A stretch of 64,000 nt of DNA from 39-52-133 sp035531075 (GTDB lineage Bacteria > Pseudomonadota > Gammaproteobacteria > Burkholderiales > Gallionellaceae): NCBI GenBank assembly GCA_035531075.1, contig DATKTO010000011.1, forward strand, positions 1 to 64,000, in the 5' to 3' direction. The notes beneath the pieces were generated by a model that saw only the letters and a program-made list of their open reading frames with translations, did not search any database and was not told the origin of the DNA. Shown here piece by piece: positions 25,775 to 34,323 of this stretch. Each line of letters begins with the position of its first letter. Positions within the stretch are counted from its first letter, which is position 1. The position numbers and the translations under genes are program-made.

Positions 25775-26572
25775 ATGAAAACTTTTCTGATGTGTGGGCC
25801 CAGGTATTTTGATGTGATCTATGACATCAATCCGTGGATGAGTGCAAACATCGGCAAGGTCGACAAACCCTTGGCAATCCGGCAATGGCAAAGACTCCGC
25901 GACGCACTCTCTCAAAAAGCCAATATCAGGCTGATAGAGCCCGTTGCCGGCCTACCAGACATGGTATTTACCGCCAATGCCGGTCTTGTAAACCGGCGCA
26001 AGGAAGCGATCGTTTCCGCGTTTCGCCACCCGGAAAGGCAGGGGGAGTCACAGCATTACAAAAAATTCTTCCAGGATAACGAGTATCAGATTATTGCCAT
26101 GCCTGCATACCTGATCTTTGAAGGCGCCGGAGATGCGCTGTTCGATGCGGATGGCGAACTGTGGTTCGGTTCCGGACCAAGGAGCGATGCCGCTGCAGTC
26201 ACCGAAATCTCCAGTGCGTTTCAGGTCAAGATCAATTCGGTCGAGCTGGTTGACCCAAGGTGGTATCACCTGGATACAGCCTTCTGCCCGCTTTCGGACG
26301 GCTATGTGCTCGCGTATAAAAAAGCATTTTCAGCAGACAGCGTGGCTGCAATTCAGCATGAACTTGGAGACAAGGTCATCTGGATATCGGATGAGGATGC
26401 GAATAATTTTGCCTGCAATGCGGTGTGTCTTGATCATGAAATCATTTTGTACCGTGCTTCCGGCGAATTAAAAGCAACCCTGCAGCGGTATAATTTCACT
26501 GTGATTGAAATTGACGTATCCGAATTCATCAAGTCAGGCGGTTCGTGCAAGTGCATGACGCTGGAAATATAA
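25775..26572 (+). CDS. Amidinotransferase/DDAH-type arginine-modifying enzyme family protein
   Basis: A 265-residue pentein-fold protein. Motifs include LPDMVFTANAGLV, FEGAGDALF, HLDTAFCPL with the catalytic His region, and the C-terminal nucleophile loop GGSCKCMTLEI with the active Cys. These match the amidinotransferase/DDAH/arginine dihydrolase group, which acts on guanidinium carbon. Whether it makes ornithine, citrulline or another product cannot be told. ATG 25775 with GGGAG five bases upstream is preferred to ATG 25763. It precedes the ABC exporter. Confidence 0.88.
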   Translation: MKTFLMCGPRYFDVIYDINPWMSANIGKVDKPLAIRQWQRLRDALSQKANIRLIEPVAGLPDMVFTANAGLVNRRKEAIVSAFRHPERQGESQHYKKFFQDNEYQIIAMPAYLIFEGAGDALFDADGELWFGSGPRSDAAAVTEISSAFQVKINSVELVDPRWYHLDTAFCPLSDGYVLAYKKAFSADSVAAIQHELGDKVIWISDEDANNFACNAVCLDHEIILYRASGELKATLQRYNFTVIEIDVSEFIKSGGSCKCMTLEI

Positions 26573-26598
26573 AACAATAATCAAATCGTCCGGAATAT

Positions 26599-28362
26599 AT
26601 GCACCCCTTAAAGCGTCTCTTCAGCTACACCCGACACTACCGAAGCGATGTGGTGATCGCCTCGATCTACTCCGTTCTCAACAAGATTTTCGACATCCTG
26701 CCGGAAATTTTGATCGGCATTGCGGTCGATGTCGTGGTCAATCAGAAGGCTTCGTTCCTGGCCCGCATCGGCATTGCCGATCCCAAGGATCAGCTGATGC
26801 TGCTCGCGCTGATCACCGTGCTGATCTGGGTATTTGAGTCGCTGTTCGAATATCTGTATGAGCTGAGATGGCGCAATTTGGCGCAAAACCTGCAGCACGA
26901 TATGCGCATGGAAGCCTACCAGCATGTGCAGAAGCTGGAGCTGGCCTACTTCGAGCGCAATCGTACCGGCAATCTGCTGTCCATACTCAACGAGGACATC
27001 AACCAGATGGAGCGCTTTCTCAACGGCGGCGCCAACGACCTGATACAGGTGTTTGTCGGCTCGCTGATGGTAGGCGCGGTGTTCTTTTACATCACCAGTT
27101 CGCTCGCTTTTCTGGCCCTGATGCCCATTCCCTTCATCCTCTATGGCGCGTTCTGGTTCCAGTCGCGCCTCGCACCGCGCTACACCGCGGTGCGCGAAGC
27201 GGCCGGATCGCTGGCGACGCAGCTCAACAACAACCTGTCCGGCATCGCTACCGTCAAAGCCTATACCGCGGAAGAGTTTGAAGCAGAGCATATACGCCGC
27301 GGCTCGAATGCCTATCGCGCGCGCAATTCAGAGGCGATACGCTGGTCAGCGGCGATCACGCCGGTAATCCGCATGGCGATACTGGCCGGCTTCACCGTCA
27401 CGCTGCTCTACGGCGGCTTCATGGCGCTGAACGGCGACATCGGCGTGGGCAGCTACTCGGTGCTGGTCTACCTCACCCAGCGCCTGCTGTGGCCGTTGAC
27501 GCGGCTTGCCGATATGACCGATCTTTACCAGCGCTCGATGGCTTCCATCCAGCGCGTGATGGATCTGCTGCAGACACCGATCGCCATACCCTACGAGGGC
27601 AAGCATCTGCCCCCGGGCAAAGTGCGCGGTGAGCTGGAATTCGAGCAAGTGAAGTTTGCCTACCATCACGACAGGGTAGCCGCGATCGACAGCATCAGCC
27701 TGCGCGTTTCTGCCGGCGAAAGTGTGGCATTTGTCGGCAGCACCGGCGGCGGCAAGAGCACCCTGATCAAGCTGCTGCTGCGTTTCTACGAACCCCAGCA
27801 GGGTCAGATCAAGCTGGACGGACAGAATATCGGCGAGATCAATCTGCAAGACCTGCGCCGCGCCATCGGCTATGTCGCCCAGGATACCTTTCTGGCCGAC
27901 GCCACAGTGGCAGAAAATATTGCCTATGGCACCAACGACATTTCGCAGCAGGAGATCATCAGTGCAGCAAAAGCTGCGGAAGCGCATGAGTTTATTTCTG
28001 CGCTGCCACAGGGCTACCACACCCAGGTTGGCGAACGCGGCATGAAGCTGTCGGGCGGGCAGCGGCAGCGGCTGGCGCTGGCACGCGCGATTCTGAAAAA
28101 TCCGCCCATCCTGATTCTGGATGAAGCCACGTCGGCGGTGGACAACGAAACCGAGGCCGCCATCCAGCGCTCGCTCGACCGCCTGGTGGTCGGGCGCACC
28201 AGCCTGATCATCGCGCATCGCCTGTCCACGGTGCGCCATGCGCACCTGATTCATGTGCTGGAAGAGGGGCGCATCGTTGAGTCCGGTACGCATGAGCAAC
28301 TGCTGGCGAGGAGTGGAAGCTATGCTGCGCTGTGGCGGTTGCAGACGGGAGAACGCCAGTAG
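26599..28362 (+). CDS. ABC-type exporter, fused permease and ATPase (MsbA-like)
   Basis: A 587-residue half-transporter: six helices (residues about 15-310) of the type I exporter fold, then an ATPase domain with Walker A GSTGGGKST near 381, a Q-loop (YVAQDTFLAD), signature LSGGQRQR near 483, Walker B ILILDEATS near 503 and the switch His in IIAHRLST. It should act as a homodimer in the inner membrane. MsbA/multidrug-type function is likely, but the substrate is unknown. It starts 27 bases after the amidinotransferase-like gene, so the two may share a transcript. Confidence 0.93.
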   Translation: MHPLKRLFSYTRHYRSDVVIASIYSVLNKIFDILPEILIGIAVDVVVNQKASFLARIGIADPKDQLMLLALITVLIWVFESLFEYLYELRWRNLAQNLQHDMRMEAYQHVQKLELAYFERNRTGNLLSILNEDINQMERFLNGGANDLIQVFVGSLMVGAVFFYITSSLAFLALMPIPFILYGAFWFQSRLAPRYTAVREAAGSLATQLNNNLSGIATVKAYTAEEFEAEHIRRGSNAYRARNSEAIRWSAAITPVIRMAILAGFTVTLLYGGFMALNGDIGVGSYSVLVYLTQRLLWPLTRLADMTDLYQRSMASIQRVMDLLQTPIAIPYEGKHLPPGKVRGELEFEQVKFAYHHDRVAAIDSISLRVSAGESVAFVGSTGGGKSTLIKLLLRFYEPQQGQIKLDGQNIGEINLQDLRRAIGYVAQDTFLADATVAENIAYGTNDISQQEIISAAKAAEAHEFISALPQGYHTQVGERGMKLSGGQRQRLALARAILKNPPILILDEATSAVDNETEAAIQRSLDRLVVGRTSLIIAHRLSTVRHAHLIHVLEEGRIVESGTHEQLLARSGSYAALWRLQTGERQ

Positions 28363-28483
28363 TCTGCCTAATATCCCTGGCAACGCATTGATTTAATTGA
28401 ACCGCCCGTTATTTTCAGCCTAGTTAAAATATTAAATATAATCAGTATATTACACAAAATACAATGCTAAACCTTGCTGTCTG

Positions 28484-29080
28484 CTAGATGACCAGCAATT
28501 GTCCGGCTTCACGGCGCAATACCCCCTGTTTTTCCATCTCTGCAACGGTTCGATACAAAGCTTCGTGCGTCACCCCCAGCTCCAGGGCTATCGACTTCAG
28601 GCCTGCACCCAAGGCCAGTCTGCCGCACTGACCTTCGCTTTCTATCAAGTGCAGCAGGCGATCGCGGACACCTTTGAGAGACAAGCGCTCGCATTGTGCT
28701 CGCAGCCGTTTCAATTCCCTGTTCAGCATCCCCACCCAGCGCATGGCAAATGCCGGATCAGCCAGAAGAGCTTGCCTCACAAGCTCAATCGGAATGGCAA
28801 CGAGCTCGCCTGATACCGTAACCATTGCATCACAGTGGTAACTTGGAGACTGAATGCTGGCCTCGGCAACAAAACATTGCCGCGCCCGCTGCAACACCCT
28901 GTTTTCGCCCTGCGTTCCCAGCCGCTGCAGAACCACCTCGCCACTGGCTACATAAAACATTTGCTGTGGTTTCTTGCCTTGCTGAATTAACCACTCCCCC
29001 TTCACACATGGCACAAAGACACATTCCTGCCCCAGCTTCTCGGGTAACAACTCTTTAAGTGCCACTGGTAGTTTGTGCAT
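28484..29080 (-). CDS. Crp/Fnr-family transcriptional regulator
   Basis: A 198-residue protein. The N-terminal half is a cyclic-nucleotide-binding-like beta-roll (GEWLIQQGKKPQQMFYVASGEV), joined by a dimer helix to a C-terminal winged helix with recognition helix region SIALELGVTHEALYRTVAEMEKQG. It lacks the N-terminal Cys cluster of oxygen-sensing FNR, so its signal is unknown. ATG 29080 is preferred to longer starts (29095, 29146), which would cover the palindrome at 29095-29110 and the divergent promoter. It is divergent from the DUF4395 gene, its likely target. Confidence 0.88.
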   Translation of the reverse strand: MHKLPVALKELLPEKLGQECVFVPCVKGEWLIQQGKKPQQMFYVASGEVVLQRLGTQGENRVLQRARQCFVAEASIQSPSYHCDAMVTVSGELVAIPIELVRQALLADPAFAMRWVGMLNRELKRLRAQCERLSLKGVRDRLLHLIESEGQCGRLALGAGLKSIALELGVTHEALYRTVAEMEKQGVLRREAGQLLVI

Positions 29081-29094
29081 ATCCCTTGCCTTCA

Positions 29095-29110
29095 TATGAT
29101 CAGAATCATA
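29095..29110. promoter_or_regulatory. FNR/CRP-like palindrome between the regulator and the DUF4395 gene
   Basis: TATGAT-CAGA-ATCATA is a perfect 6-bp dyad with a 4-base spacer, close to the FNR consensus TTGAT-N4-ATCAA. It lies 15 bases upstream of the regulator's preferred start and 60 bases upstream of the divergent gene. Binding by the adjacent regulator, and so autoregulation, is inferred. Confidence 0.55.
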
Positions 29111-29169
29111 CACCCTGTAATCGGTGAAGCGTAATATTTGCACCATAGAAATTCATAGAGGAACAGGCG

Positions 29170-29925
29170 ATGGATAGTATTTTTAAATTTGGCGAGACGA
29201 TCGAAGGTTACGGCATACCGGTACTCAATGAGCGCGCGGTGCGAGCCAGTGCGGGCCTGCTGTTCCTTGTCGCCATTATTGCGTTCATGAATGCCTGGCT
29301 CACGGGAAATTTTCAGCCTACTCGGGTATTTGTGGTCGCGTTTCTGTTTGATTTTGGCATTCGCATTTTCATCAACCCGCGCTATGCTCCCACTCTGATT
29401 GTGGGGCAGTGGATAGTACGCAAACAGCAAGCCGAATATGTGGGCGCGCCGCAAAAACGTTTTGCCTGGGCCATCGGATTTGCTCTGGCGCTGACCATGT
29501 TGTACCTGGTAGTGATCAACAACGTGATCGGCCCGATCAATCTGATCGTCTGCGCCGCTTGCCTGACATTACTGTTTTGTGAGGCCGCATTTGGCATCTG
29601 CCTGGGCTGCAAGGTCTACAGTCTTTTCAACAAGAACCAGGCACAGCTTTGTCCCGGTAACAGCTGCGATGCGGCATTGGCTAAAAAGGCCGGGATAAGC
29701 ACAGTTCAGATCTTCATGGTGCTCGTGTTCGCACTCTCGGTGGGCAGCGTCGCGCAACGGTTCTACAGTACAGGCACACAAAACTTGCAGCAGAGGCAGC
29801 CGCTCGCCACATCCATACCCGCATCACCAATTGATGCTGCAGAAGCCGAGCGCTGCAAAGTGCCAGACTATGCCAAGGCCATGGGACATGAAGAAAAATG
29901 GAAGCTGCATAATAATTGCAGATAA
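29170..29925 (+). CDS. DUF4395 membrane protein
   Basis: A 251-residue protein with about five membrane helices and the DUF4395 signature: N-terminal NERAVRASAGLLFLVAI, a loop FINPRYAPTLIVGQWIV, QKRFAWAIGFALAL, and CEAAFGICLGCKVYSLF with the Cys pair, then CPGNSCD. DUF4395 proteins are often near rhodanese or sulfur-metabolism genes, but their biochemical role is unknown. The C-terminus adds a hydrophilic tail after a last helix. AGAGG ten bases before the ATG is the ribosome site. It is the first gene of a probable two-gene operon with the MBL gene. Confidence 0.82.
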   Translation: MDSIFKFGETIEGYGIPVLNERAVRASAGLLFLVAIIAFMNAWLTGNFQPTRVFVVAFLFDFGIRIFINPRYAPTLIVGQWIVRKQQAEYVGAPQKRFAWAIGFALALTMLYLVVINNVIGPINLIVCAACLTLLFCEAAFGICLGCKVYSLFNKNQAQLCPGNSCDAALAKKAGISTVQIFMVLVFALSVGSVAQRFYSTGTQNLQQRQPLATSIPASPIDAAEAERCKVPDYAKAMGHEEKWKLHNNCR

Positions 29926-29979
29926 ACCTTGATCTGCAATATGCGTAACTAACAAAAAATTTAACTCTGGAGGTAACTT

Positions 29980-30924
29980 ATGAAAAGCACTCTGACCTGC
30001 AGGAAAACCATTTTTCTTGCATTTACTGCACTTATTTTTGCGCTGCTTACCGCAGAAGCCTGTGCCGTGAAGTTCTCGTCTGTCCAGGTCGCACCCGGCG
30101 TTTACGCCTTTATCGGTGAGACTGGCATGCGCACCAATGACAACGAGGGCATGAACGCCAATGCCGGCTTTATTGTGACCAAGGCCGGCATAGTTGTCGT
30201 CGATAGCGGCCCCACTTATCTGGTGGCAAAAGCCATGCATAACGCCATCAAAAAAATTACGCAGCAGCCGCTCAAATATGTGATCAACACTGGCGGGCAG
30301 GATCACCGCTGGCTGGGCAATGGATACTTCAAGGAGCAAGGCGCACAAATCATTGCCAGTCGCAGGGCACGTGCAGATATGGAGGAACGCGGCGCATCAC
30401 AACTGGCAGCGCTCAAAACCGAGCTGCGCGAGAAGCTTGCCGGAACGCAAATTGTCTATCCCGACCGGCTGTTCGAACAGAAAGAAACACTGCATCTTGG
30501 CGGACAGGAAATTCAGCTTATATTTTTCCATGGCGGACACACGCCGGGGGATGCAGTGGTGTGGTTGCCAAAATCACGCACCCTGTTCAGTGGTGACCAT
30601 ATTTATGTTGACCGCCTGCTGGGTGTGCTGCCATTCAGCAACAGCAAGGATTGGCTTGCTTCATTCGAGGAACTCGAGAAGCTCAAACCCAAGGTCATTA
30701 TTCCCGGCCATGGCAAAGTGTGCGATTTAGGCAAAGCACAACATGACACCAGGGACTATCTGGTTCTGCTGCGCAACCACATGCGCAAGTCTTACGATAA
30801 AGGCAGCGATTTGCAGCAGGCAATCGATACGCTGGATCAAAGCGCGTTCCGCGAATTGGAAAACTATGAGCTATTGAAAGGCGGCAATGCCAGCCGCGTG
30901 TATCTGGAAATGGAAACTGAATAA
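29980..30924 (+). CDS. Exported metallo-beta-lactamase-fold hydrolase with altered first metal motif
   Basis: A 314-residue protein with a signal peptide (about 1-28, cleavage near AEACA) and an MBL fold. The usual HxHxDH after strand beta-5 is replaced by NTGGQDHRWLGNGYF near residue 103, while the later ligands HGGHTPGD (about 184), SGDHIY (about 203) and PGHG (about 242) are kept. It resembles exported SoxH-like or quinoprotein-relay MBL proteins, but the substrate is unknown. AGGAGGTAA-like TCTGGAGGTAAC precedes the ATG. It lies 54 bases after the DUF4395 gene. Confidence 0.85.
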   Translation: MKSTLTCRKTIFLAFTALIFALLTAEACAVKFSSVQVAPGVYAFIGETGMRTNDNEGMNANAGFIVTKAGIVVVDSGPTYLVAKAMHNAIKKITQQPLKYVINTGGQDHRWLGNGYFKEQGAQIIASRRARADMEERGASQLAALKTELREKLAGTQIVYPDRLFEQKETLHLGGQEIQLIFFHGGHTPGDAVVWLPKSRTLFSGDHIYVDRLLGVLPFSNSKDWLASFEELEKLKPKVIIPGHGKVCDLGKAQHDTRDYLVLLRNHMRKSYDKGSDLQQAIDTLDQSAFRELENYELLKGGNASRVYLEMETE

Positions 30925-30958
30925 CCCGGTTTTAAATAACCCGTTCCCTACATGCAGC

Positions 30959-32986
30959 CTACAGGCTGCCTGGCTCAAACAGCACACTCTCCCTGAGTTT
31001 TTTCAACTCATCACGCAATCCCGCAGCGCGTTCGAAATCCAGATTTTTCGCCGCATGCAGCATGTCTTTTTCCAGACGGCGAATTTCTTTTGACACATCT
31101 TTTGCGCTCATCGCCAGATATTTTGCTTCGGCTTGTGCGGCCTTGAGCTGATTGCGCGCAGCGTCCGGCTCATACATACCCTCGATAATATCCTTGATGC
31201 GCTTGGTCACGCTGAGCGGCGTGATGCCGTGTTTTGCGTTATGCGCAAGCTGCTTGTTGCGGCGGCGCTCGGTTTCGTCGATCGCATAACGCATGGAATC
31301 GGTGATGCGGTCGGCATACAGTATCGCCTTGCCATGCAGATGGCGCGCGGCGCGGCCTATGGTCTGAATCAGCGAGCGGCGCGAGCGCAGGAAGCCTTCT
31401 TTGTCCGCATCCAGTATTGCCACCAGCGACACCTCGGGAATATCCAGGCCTTCGCGCAGCAGGTTGATGCCGATCAGTACATCGAACACGCCCAGACGCA
31501 GGTCGCGGATAATCTCCACGCGCTCCACCGTTTCAATATCGGAATGCAGGTAGCGCACCTTGATGCCGTGCTCGGACAGGTAATCGGTGAGGTCTTCCGA
31601 CATGCGCTTGGTCAGTGTCGTCACCAGCACACGCTCGCCCTCCTTGATGCGCAGGGTGATTTCCGACATCAGGTCATCGACCTGCGTGGTGGCAGGGCGC
31701 ACCTCTATCAGCGGATCAACCAGGCCGGTCGGACGCACCACCTGCTCCACCACCTGCCCGGCATGCTCTTCTTCGTAGGTTGAGGGGGTGGCCGAAACAA
31801 ACACACTCTGGCGCATGACCTTTTCGAATTCGTCAAAGCGCAAGGGGCGGTTGTCCAGCGCCGAAGGAAGGCGGAAACCATAGTTCACCAGATTTTCCTT
31901 GCGCGCACGATCGCCCTTGTACATGCCGCCTATCTGCGGAATGGTGACATGGCTTTCATCGAGGAACATCAGCGCATCCGGTGGCAGGTAGTCAAGCAGC
32001 GTGGGCGGCGGATCGCCGGCATTGCGCCCCGAAAGGTGACGCGAGTAGTTTTCGATGCCCTTGCAGAAGCCGATCTCGATCAGCATTTCCAGGTCGTGGC
32101 GCGTGCGCTGCTCGATGCGCTGCGCTTCCACCAGCTTGTTTTCCTTCTGGTAAAACGCAATGCGTTCTGCCAGCTCGATCTTGATCTGGTCAATTGCGCG
32201 CAGCGTGGTGCTGCGCGGGGTCACGTAATGGCTGGACGGATAGACGGTGTAGCGCGGCACCTTGGACAGGATTTGCCCGGTAAGCGGATCAAACAGCGAC
32301 AGGCTCTCGACCTCGTCGTCGAACAGCGTCAGACGCAACGCATGTTCGCTGCTTTCCGCCGGAAAAATGTCGATCACATCGCCGCGCACGCGGAAGTGGC
32401 CGCGCGTGAACTCGATATCATTGCGCTCGTACTGCATGTCGGTCAGGCGCTTGATGATCTCGCGCTGCGGCACAGTTTCGTTCTGGCGCAGGTGCAGAAT
32501 CATGCCGTGGTAATCCACCGGGTCACCGATACCGTAAATGGCAGAAACAGTCGCCACAATGATGGAATCCTGCCGTTCCAGCAACGATTTGGTCGCAGAC
32601 AGGCGCAGCTGCTCGATCTGCTCGTTGATGCTGGAATCCTTCTCGATAAACATGTCGCGCGAAGGCACATAGGCCTCCGGCTGGTAGTAGTCGTAGTAGG
32701 AGACGAAATACTCCACCGCATTTTCCGGGAAAAACTCACGAAATTCAGAATACAGCTGCGCCGCCAGCGTCTTGTTGGGTGCCATCACGATGGCGGGCCG
32801 CCCCATCTGCGCGATGACATTGGCCATGGTGAAAGTCTTGCCCGACCCGGTTACCCCCAGCAGCGTCTGAAATGACAGGCCGTCGCGTATCCCCTCCACC
32901 AGTTGCGCAATCGCAACGGGCTGATCGCCGGCCGGTTCAAACGGCTGGTGCAATATATAGGGGCTATTGGGAAAGGTTTTAATCAC
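30959..32986 (-). CDS. uvrB: UvrABC system protein B
   Basis: UvrB is the helicase-like damage-verification subunit of nucleotide excision repair. From the preferred GTG at 32986 the protein is 675 residues, matching the family; a longer frame would overlap the divergent aminotransferase start. Visible are Walker A GVTGSGKT (about 45), the beta-hairpin YYDYYQPEAYVPSRD, Walker B-type DESHVTIPQIGG (about 345), LLREGLDIPEVSLV, and a C-terminal UvrC-interacting KxIRRLEKDMLHAAKNLDFERAA helix. No strong ribosome site precedes the GTG. Confidence 0.96.
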   Translation of the reverse strand: MIKTFPNSPYILHQPFEPAGDQPVAIAQLVEGIRDGLSFQTLLGVTGSGKTFTMANVIAQMGRPAIVMAPNKTLAAQLYSEFREFFPENAVEYFVSYYDYYQPEAYVPSRDMFIEKDSSINEQIEQLRLSATKSLLERQDSIIVATVSAIYGIGDPVDYHGMILHLRQNETVPQREIIKRLTDMQYERNDIEFTRGHFRVRGDVIDIFPAESSEHALRLTLFDDEVESLSLFDPLTGQILSKVPRYTVYPSSHYVTPRSTTLRAIDQIKIELAERIAFYQKENKLVEAQRIEQRTRHDLEMLIEIGFCKGIENYSRHLSGRNAGDPPPTLLDYLPPDALMFLDESHVTIPQIGGMYKGDRARKENLVNYGFRLPSALDNRPLRFDEFEKVMRQSVFVSATPSTYEEEHAGQVVEQVVRPTGLVDPLIEVRPATTQVDDLMSEITLRIKEGERVLVTTLTKRMSEDLTDYLSEHGIKVRYLHSDIETVERVEIIRDLRLGVFDVLIGINLLREGLDIPEVSLVAILDADKEGFLRSRRSLIQTIGRAARHLHGKAILYADRITDSMRYAIDETERRRNKQLAHNAKHGITPLSVTKRIKDIIEGMYEPDAARNQLKAAQAEAKYLAMSAKDVSKEIRRLEKDMLHAAKNLDFERAAGLRDELKKLRESVLFEPGSL

Positions 32987-33075
32987 GGGTATAATTTCGA
33001 AAAATAAAACAATACAGTTTAACATGCGGCAGTGCCGCGCCAGATAGAACAAACAGACAGATAAGGATCGCCATC

Positions 33076-34269
33076 TTGCCACTCTCCAAACGCGTTCAAG
33101 CTATTAAACCCTCCCCGACTCTCGCGGTCACTGCGCGGGCGGCCAAACTCAAGGCAGAAGGCAAAGACATTATCGGATTGGGAGCAGGCGAGCCCGATTT
33201 CGACACGCCCCAACATATAAAAGTTGCAGCCATAGATGCAATAAACAAGGGCTTCACCAAATACACCGCAGTAGGCGGTATCCCCACACTGAAACAGGCA
33301 ATTATCGCCAAATTCAAGCGGGATAACGGCCTCGACTACACACCCAAGCAGATACTGGTGTCATGCGGGGGCAAACAAAGCTTCTTTAACCTGGCGCTGG
33401 CAGTGATCAACCCCGGCGACGAGGTGATTATTCCCGCACCTTACTGGGTGTCCTACCCCGATATCGTGATCATCGCGGAAGGCAAACCGGTGATTGTGCA
33501 GGCAGGCATCGAACAGGGGTTCAAAATGACCCCTGCGCAACTCAGCGCCGCCATCACCCTCCGCACCAAGATGGTGGTGATCAACAGCCCCAGCAACCCG
33601 TCTGGCGCAGTCTATACACTGGAAGATCTGAAAGCGCTGGGGGAAGTGCTGCGCAAACATCCGCACGTGCTGATCGCCACCGATGACATGTATGAACATA
33701 TCGCGCTGACCGATGCCAAATTCGTCAACATCCTCAATGCCTGCCCTGATTTGTATCCACGTACTCTGGTTCTGAACGGCGTGTCCAAGGCCTATGCAAT
33801 GACAGGCTGGCGCATCGGCTATGCCGCCGGCCCGGAACACATTCTCACCGCAATGGAAAACGTGCAGTCACAAAGCACCTCCAACCCCACCTCCATCTCA
33901 CAGGTAGCTGCTGAAGCCGCACTCAATGGCGACCAGAGCTGCCTCGCGCCGATGATTAAAGCCTTCCGCGAACGCCATGTGTTTGTAGTGAATGGATTAA
34001 ACAAGATTCCCGGACTGAAATGCATGATGGCGGGCGGCGCATTTTATGCCTTCCCTGATGCGCGTGGCGCCATAGCCACGCTGCATGCCAAAGGTACAAT
34101 CAAGGCCGCCACCGACGTTGCGCTGTCGGAGTACCTGCTGGAGCAGGCGGAGGTGGCTGTGGTACCGGGCTCTGCATTTGGCAGCGAAGGCTATATTCGC
34201 CTGTCGTTCGCCACCTCGATGGACAACCTCACAAAAGCACTTGAAAGAATTGCCAAAGCGCTCGCCTAG
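33076..34269 (+). CDS. Class I pyridoxal-phosphate aminotransferase (AspC/AAT Ib-like)
   Basis: A 397-residue cytosolic enzyme. The N-terminal IIGLGAGEPDFDTP, the NSPSNPSGAVY loop, DDMYEHI, the PLP-Lys motif NGVSKAYAMTGWRIGY and RLSFATS with the C-terminal Arg are all present. These fit aspartate aminotransferase subgroup Ib, which interconverts aspartate and 2-oxoglutarate with oxaloacetate and glutamate; an aromatic or prephenate preference is not excluded. The start is an unusual TTG: AAGGA lies eight bases before it and no upstream ATG exists. A terminator follows. Confidence 0.93.
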   Translation: MPLSKRVQAIKPSPTLAVTARAAKLKAEGKDIIGLGAGEPDFDTPQHIKVAAIDAINKGFTKYTAVGGIPTLKQAIIAKFKRDNGLDYTPKQILVSCGGKQSFFNLALAVINPGDEVIIPAPYWVSYPDIVIIAEGKPVIVQAGIEQGFKMTPAQLSAAITLRTKMVVINSPSNPSGAVYTLEDLKALGEVLRKHPHVLIATDDMYEHIALTDAKFVNILNACPDLYPRTLVLNGVSKAYAMTGWRIGYAAGPEHILTAMENVQSQSTSNPTSISQVAAEAALNGDQSCLAPMIKAFRERHVFVVNGLNKIPGLKCMMAGGAFYAFPDARGAIATLHAKGTIKAATDVALSEYLLEQAEVAVVPGSAFGSEGYIRLSFATSMDNLTKALERIAKALA

Positions 34270-34293
34270 TTAGTTTGCCCGTTTAAATTTAAT

Positions 34294-34323
34294 AGGCCGT
34301 GCTGTTGCATGGCCTTTTTATTT
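34294..34323 (+). terminator. Rho-independent terminator after the aminotransferase gene
   Basis: AGGCCGTGC/GCATGGCCT forms a 9-bp stem with one G-T wobble and loop TGTT, followed by a T-rich tract. It overlaps the last codons of the converging gene at 34318. Confidence 0.85.

Noticed and set aside
33096..33317. Alternative N-terminal extension of uvrB and overlapping antisense frames near the aminotransferase start
   Set aside because: Overlap with a well-supported gene; the extension has no resemblance to UvrB N-termini.
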